From positions 372,001 to 436,000 of the forward strand of contig OZ245751.1 in assembly GCA_965227445.1 (NCBI GenBank): DNA of 64,000 bases, read 5' to 3'. The translations under genes were made by a program, and so were the position numbers. The stretch comes from DT-110 sp030148525 (lineage in GTDB: Bacteria > Bacteroidota > Bacteroidia > Chitinophagales > Saprospiraceae). The notes beneath the pieces were generated by a model. It had not been told where the DNA came from. It searched no databases and saw only the letters and a list, made by a program, of their open reading frames with translations. Below are positions 61,385 through 64,000 of this stretch, piece by piece (the first letter of the stretch is position 1; each line of letters begins with the position of its first letter).

Positions 61385-61415
61385 CAAAATTACTGTTTTC
61401 TCATCGGTAAAGCAA
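61385..61415 (-). promoter_or_regulatory. Promoter of ahcY
   Basis: On the minus strand TTG (61415-61413), 20 bases, then TAATTTTG (61392-61385), a perfect TANNTTTG. The leader would be about 30 bases. This is the best promoter match in the window. Confidence 0.7.
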
Positions 61416-61740
61416 TGGAACAAAACCGCTTGGAAAGTCCCGGCCATTTTGTGGCATTATGGTGACGCTACAGTATGTCTTACTTAGATATAAACAGTTA
61501 GTGACGCTTTAGTTGTGCAGGTGAGGGATTTTGCTTTCGCAAAAAATGACCGGCCTTGAGAAGATGAGGCTAAATACGGGGTACAGCCAAAAGTAGGGAT
61601 GAGCTACATCTTCTTCCCAACCTGGTTAGAAATACGATAATCAGCAAGTTAGGTTTCCGCTGTTCGCGGAAAAATATACCCGACGCAAATGGATTTTGAA
61701 CAATTCCCCGACCACTTCGATGCGGGGGGATTATCGCTGG
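61416..61740. other. Intergenic region ahead of ahcY
   Basis: Contains a TTTCCGC TGTTC GCGGAAA hairpin (about 61657-61675) and a plus-strand ATG at 61689 (MDFEQFPDHFDAGG), whose frame runs into the antisense of the LOG gene and is not called. No riboswitch was recognised. Confidence 0.4.
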
Positions 61741-62319
61741 TTATTTGCGTCCCTGCCACTTACCCACCGACTTACCGGGTGTGTAGGTTCGCATGGCGAC
61801 CAAAAGGTCATCCGGTGTACGTTCGGCGAGCAGGAACTGGCGGTGAGCTGGTTTCAGGAAACCCATGGCCAGTAAATGATCCAATTGCTTGAATAAGAGG
61901 TCGTAAAAGCCTTGGACATTCAGGATGCCTATGGGCTGCTGGATCTGGCTTAGTTGTACGAGGGTAAGCATTTCGAATAACTCATCGAGGGTGCCAAAAC
62001 CTCCGGGAAGGACAATTACACCTTCCGATCTGCGCGCCATTTCCAACTTGCGTTCGTGCATGGTGTCGACGACCACCAACTCGCTCAATCCCGCGTGGCA
62101 TACTTCGCGTTCCTGCAGAAAATAGGGTATGACACCGGTTACCCGGCCGCCGCCTTCCAGGACGCGATCGGCAATGATACCCATTAAACCGATGTTGCCC
62201 CCGCCGTATACCAATTCGATACCTTCCCGAACGAGTACATCCGCGAGGAGCTGGGCCTGCTTGGTGAAAATAGGGTCGTGGCCCGCGTTGGAACCACAAA
62301 AAACTTGGATGGCCTGCAT
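61741..62319 (-). CDS. LOG family protein (TIGR00730-type)
   Basis: A 192-residue Rossmann-fold protein with the LOG signature VYGGGNIGLMG near 39-49 and LPGGFGTLDELFEML near 102-116. Family members hydrolyse nucleoside 5'-monophosphates to base and ribose-5-phosphate (in plants this activates cytokinins). A bacterial role in nucleotide turnover is likely. It lies 6 bp after mgsA on the same strand. Confidence 0.92.
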   Translation of the reverse strand: MQAIQVFCGSNAGHDPIFTKQAQLLADVLVREGIELVYGGGNIGLMGIIADRVLEGGGRVTGVIPYFLQEREVCHAGLSELVVVDTMHERKLEMARRSEGVIVLPGGFGTLDELFEMLTLVQLSQIQQPIGILNVQGFYDLLFKQLDHLLAMGFLKPAHRQFLLAERTPDDLLVAMRTYTPGKSVGKWQGRK

Positions 62320-62325
62320 AGAGGG

Positions 62326-62727
62326 TTAATTCTCGTTTCGTTCGAATTCATTGTGTAAAGCCTGAATAAACCGCAGGCCGGCGGCAGGATTTGTTGCGAG
62401 CGGGATATTATGTACATCACACAGGCGCATGAGCATATTGACGTCCACCTCATGGGCGTGCTTACCCAGTGGATCGCGGAAAAAGATAACCATATCCACC
62501 TTGCCCTCCACCAGGCGGGAAGCGATCTGGGCATCGCCGCCTAGCGGTCCGCTACTCATCTTTTCGACTTCCAGGCCGGCATTCTCCAGATGTGAACCGG
62601 TAGTACCCGTTGCGATCAGGTGAATGTTGTGGCGCTGGAAAAAATCCATATTGTCGCGTATAAATGCTACCATGTCCACTTTTTTCCCATCGTGGGCGAT
62701 GATCGCGAGGGTCATGTGATCCGTCAT
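62326..62727 (-). CDS. mgsA: Methylglyoxal synthase
   Basis: A 133-residue enzyme converting dihydroxyacetone phosphate to methylglyoxal plus phosphate, a glycolysis bypass under phosphate limitation. Motifs: LAIIAHDGKKVDMVAF, phosphate-site ATGTTGSHL, catalytic Asp in SGPLGGDAQIAS near 59-70, and HAHEVDVNMLMRLCDVHNIPLATNPA. The last motif has HEVDV where E. coli has HDPDV. It is followed by the LOG gene in an apparent two-gene operon. Confidence 0.95.
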   Translation of the reverse strand: MTDHMTLAIIAHDGKKVDMVAFIRDNMDFFQRHNIHLIATGTTGSHLENAGLEVEKMSSGPLGGDAQIASRLVEGKVDMVIFFRDPLGKHAHEVDVNMLMRLCDVHNIPLATNPAAGLRFIQALHNEFERNEN

Positions 62728-62755
62728 TGTGTTATGAAATTGTGAAAACCAATTG

Positions 62756-62790
62756 TTTGGGTTGTTTCTAAGGTGGAATCCGTATTTTTG
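62756..62790 (+). promoter_or_regulatory. Candidate promoter of the DUF2911 gene
   Basis: TATTTTTG (62783-62790) is a perfect -7 box. TTG at 62762-62764 (spacing 18) or TTTG at 62756-62759 (spacing 23) could be the -33 element. The leader would be about 30 bases. Confidence 0.6.
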
Positions 62791-62826
62791 GGGAAATTAT
62801 CAAAACTTAATCAAAACCGTGTATTT

Positions 62827-63675
62827 ATGCGCAACCTAATCACACAGGTATTAGCTTTAGTGTTTTGTATTGGTTTGAGTACGCCAGTCGCCGCCCAAAT
62901 CGCGGCTCCTGCACCAAGCCCCTCTGCTGAATTCACCCAGACAGTAGGTCTGACCGATGTAACCGTCAGCTACTCTCGCCCGGGTAAGAAAGACCGTACC
63001 ATCTTTGCTAACGACGGCTTGGTTCGTTACGGTGAGGTATGGCGTACGGGTGCTAATCAGGCTACCCAGATCACTTTTGGCGACGATGTGCAGGTCGGTG
63101 GTGCTTCTCTGGAAGCAGGGACCTACGCCATTCTCACCAAGCCAATGGCCACTTCCTGGGAGGTCATGTTTTTCCCGTTTGAAACCGGAAACTGGGGCAG
63201 TTACGTGGAAAAAACACCCGCTGCTACTGTAAAAGCTGACGTTACCAAGCTGAACCGCACCGTGGAAAGCTTTACCATCAATATCGATGCTCTGGCCAAT
63301 GAAAGTGCTGTTCTGCAGTTTATGTGGGACAAAACCCTGGCCTCACTGCCTCTGGAAGTGAATACCGACGAGAAGGTAATGGCGTCTATCAACCGCGTAA
63401 TGGAAGGACCTTCTGCTAACGATTATTTCGCTGCCGCCAGCTACTACCTGTCAGCCGGAAAGGATTTGAAACAGGCGCACACCTGGGTCAAAAAAGCCAA
63501 CGCCGAAAATCCACAATTCTGGACGCTGCGTACCCAATCCCTCATCGAGGCCGAACTGGGTATGACCAAGGAAGCTATCGCCACCGCCAAAAAATCCCTG
63601 TCAATGGCTAAAGAAGCCGGTAATATGGATTACGTACGCATGAACGAAGCGTCTATCGCCGAGTGGCAGAAATAA
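62827..63675 (+). CDS. DUF2911-domain exported protein
   Basis: About 282 residues from MRNLITQVLALVFCIGLSTP (signal peptide cleaved after VAAQ). The DUF2911 region (VTVSYSRPGKKDRTIFANDGLVRYGEVWRTGANQATQITF) spans roughly 25-175. A C-terminal helical pair (YYLSAGKDLKQAHTWVKKAN; TLRTQSLIEAELGMTKEAIA) resembles a TPR. The family is common in Bacteroidota; function unknown. The 18 codons upstream of 62827 are not used. Confidence 0.85.
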   Translation: MRNLITQVLALVFCIGLSTPVAAQIAAPAPSPSAEFTQTVGLTDVTVSYSRPGKKDRTIFANDGLVRYGEVWRTGANQATQITFGDDVQVGGASLEAGTYAILTKPMATSWEVMFFPFETGNWGSYVEKTPAATVKADVTKLNRTVESFTINIDALANESAVLQFMWDKTLASLPLEVNTDEKVMASINRVMEGPSANDYFAAASYYLSAGKDLKQAHTWVKKANAENPQFWTLRTQSLIEAELGMTKEAIATAKKSLSMAKEAGNMDYVRMNEASIAEWQK

Positions 63676-63707
63676 GCTGTTGTCCGCAACGACTTACCGC
63701 CAAAAAG

Positions 63708-63746
63708 AAAAGTGCTCATGTGGGAACGCATGGGCACTTTTCGTCT
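63708..63746 (+). terminator. Terminator of the DUF2911 gene
   Basis: AAAAGTGCTCATG (63708-63720) pairs with CATGGGCACTTTT (63729-63741) with one mismatch. TTTTCG lies at its end. Confidence 0.8.
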
Positions 63747-63835
63747 TTTTAAGATTATAGACAAAAAGAGATCAGATAGAAGACGGAGACCGTCTCATCT
63801 TCTATCTAGCATCTAATTGTCTAGCCTCTAAATAT

Positions 63836-64000
63836 CTAGCCTCTTAGAAAGATTGATTCAGTAAACACATACCCCAACACCTCCTTCACCTTCCGGTTGG
63901 AGACCACCTTGAAGGAGGCTTCATCGGTTGGCAGGAAGGTGGGTGGTTCCAGATCCAGTTGTCGGGCCATGGCGGGGTAGTAGTCCCTCCGGGTAGGGTG
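63836..64000 (-). CDS. C-terminal end of a NAD-dependent epimerase/dehydratase-like protein (partial)
   Basis: The minus frame reads RRDYYPAMARQLDLEPPTFL, PTDEASFKVVSNRKVKEVLG, YVFTESIFLRG and then stops at 63836. This is the usual C-terminus of YeeZ-type SDR proteins (xxxFYPxLAxxLGLPxPxF..GKxVSNxKIKxxLGYxF). The rest of the gene lies beyond the window edge. Confidence 0.65.
   Translation of the reverse strand, partial: HPTRRDYYPAMARQLDLEPPTFLPTDEASFKVVSNRKVKEVLGYVFTESIFLRG

Noticed and set aside
61416..61740. SAM or SAH riboswitch ahead of ahcY
   Set aside because: A small hairpin exists but no riboswitch consensus was recognised, and the promoter lies downstream of it, so it would not be in the leader.
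61689..61892. Plus-strand frame beginning MDFEQFPDHFDAGG
   Set aside because: The first 14 residues look plausible but the rest is antisense to the LOG gene; too little to call.

Overview
The window looks like chromosomal DNA of a member of the Bacteroidota, most likely the Saprospiria (Lewinella-like). The evidence is a secreted protein with a type IX secretion C-terminal sorting domain, TonB and outer-membrane beta-barrel genes, several matches to the Bacteroidota promoter (TTG/TTTG, about 20 bases, TANNTTTG), Ig-like 'REWSASD..GN' repeats in a secreted protein, and a flavobacterial-type proteorhodopsin beside lycopene cyclase. Taxonomy is inferred from these features only. No rRNA, tRNA, CRISPR array, phage or complete transposase gene was found.

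Layout. 1-4.8 kb: a truncated conserved gene, a 1.1-kb gene-poor stretch, a secreted dockerin/cohesin-like protein and a helical protein. 4.8-8.4 kb: an iron block (feoB, feoA, a palindromic operator candidate, a small unknown gene, dps). 8.6-11 kb: a light block with a proton-pumping rhodopsin that has the carotenoid-antenna 'fenestration' glycine, preceded by crtY; the pair is bracketed by a 25-bp direct repeat. 11-14.5 kb: beta-oxidation (FadJ-type protein and thiolase). 14.7-24 kb: small membrane proteins, carbonic anhydrase, an isocitrate dehydrogenase pseudogene, a glycosyltransferase, IscA/IscS, a short methylmalonyl-CoA mutase small subunit, a fasciclin remnant, QueG and TonB. 24-44.9 kb: two S9 peptidases, a beta-barrel/lipoprotein pair, a UvrD-type helicase, an AhpD-like protein, MATE, a bile-acid-type symporter, fasciclin, Usp, a PLP enzyme, a beta-lactamase-fold hydrolase and a beta-barrel protein. 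44.9-56 kb: papain-like and M16 proteases, a candidate structured RNA, DinB-like, FabG, a hydrolase and UvrA. 56-64 kb: ECF sigma factor, a HupE-like/DUF6702/YidD/HemB operon, AhcY, LOG, MgsA, a DUF2911 protein and the end of an epimerase-like gene.

The coding content is mostly housekeeping, and most unusual signals lie between genes. A 79-bp IS5-type miniature element occurs intact at 15.6 kb. At 38.8 kb an otherwise identical copy is split by a 180-bp structured insertion flanked by a 5-bp CAAAT duplication. The insertion carries a 103-bp TATACCG-ended unit with a same-length relative at 51.8 kb and diverged or partial relatives elsewhere. Convergent gene ends often carry very long perfect hairpins, including a loopless 64-bp palindrome. 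A roughly 215-nt candidate RNA near 50.3 kb has a multi-helix rod fold, a promoter-like site and a terminator.

Functional links: CrtY makes beta-carotene, the precursor of retinal and of possible antenna carotenoids. FeoAB and Dps cover iron uptake and storage. FadJ, thiolase and the mutase subunit serve acyl-CoA breakdown. AhcY closes the methyl cycle.
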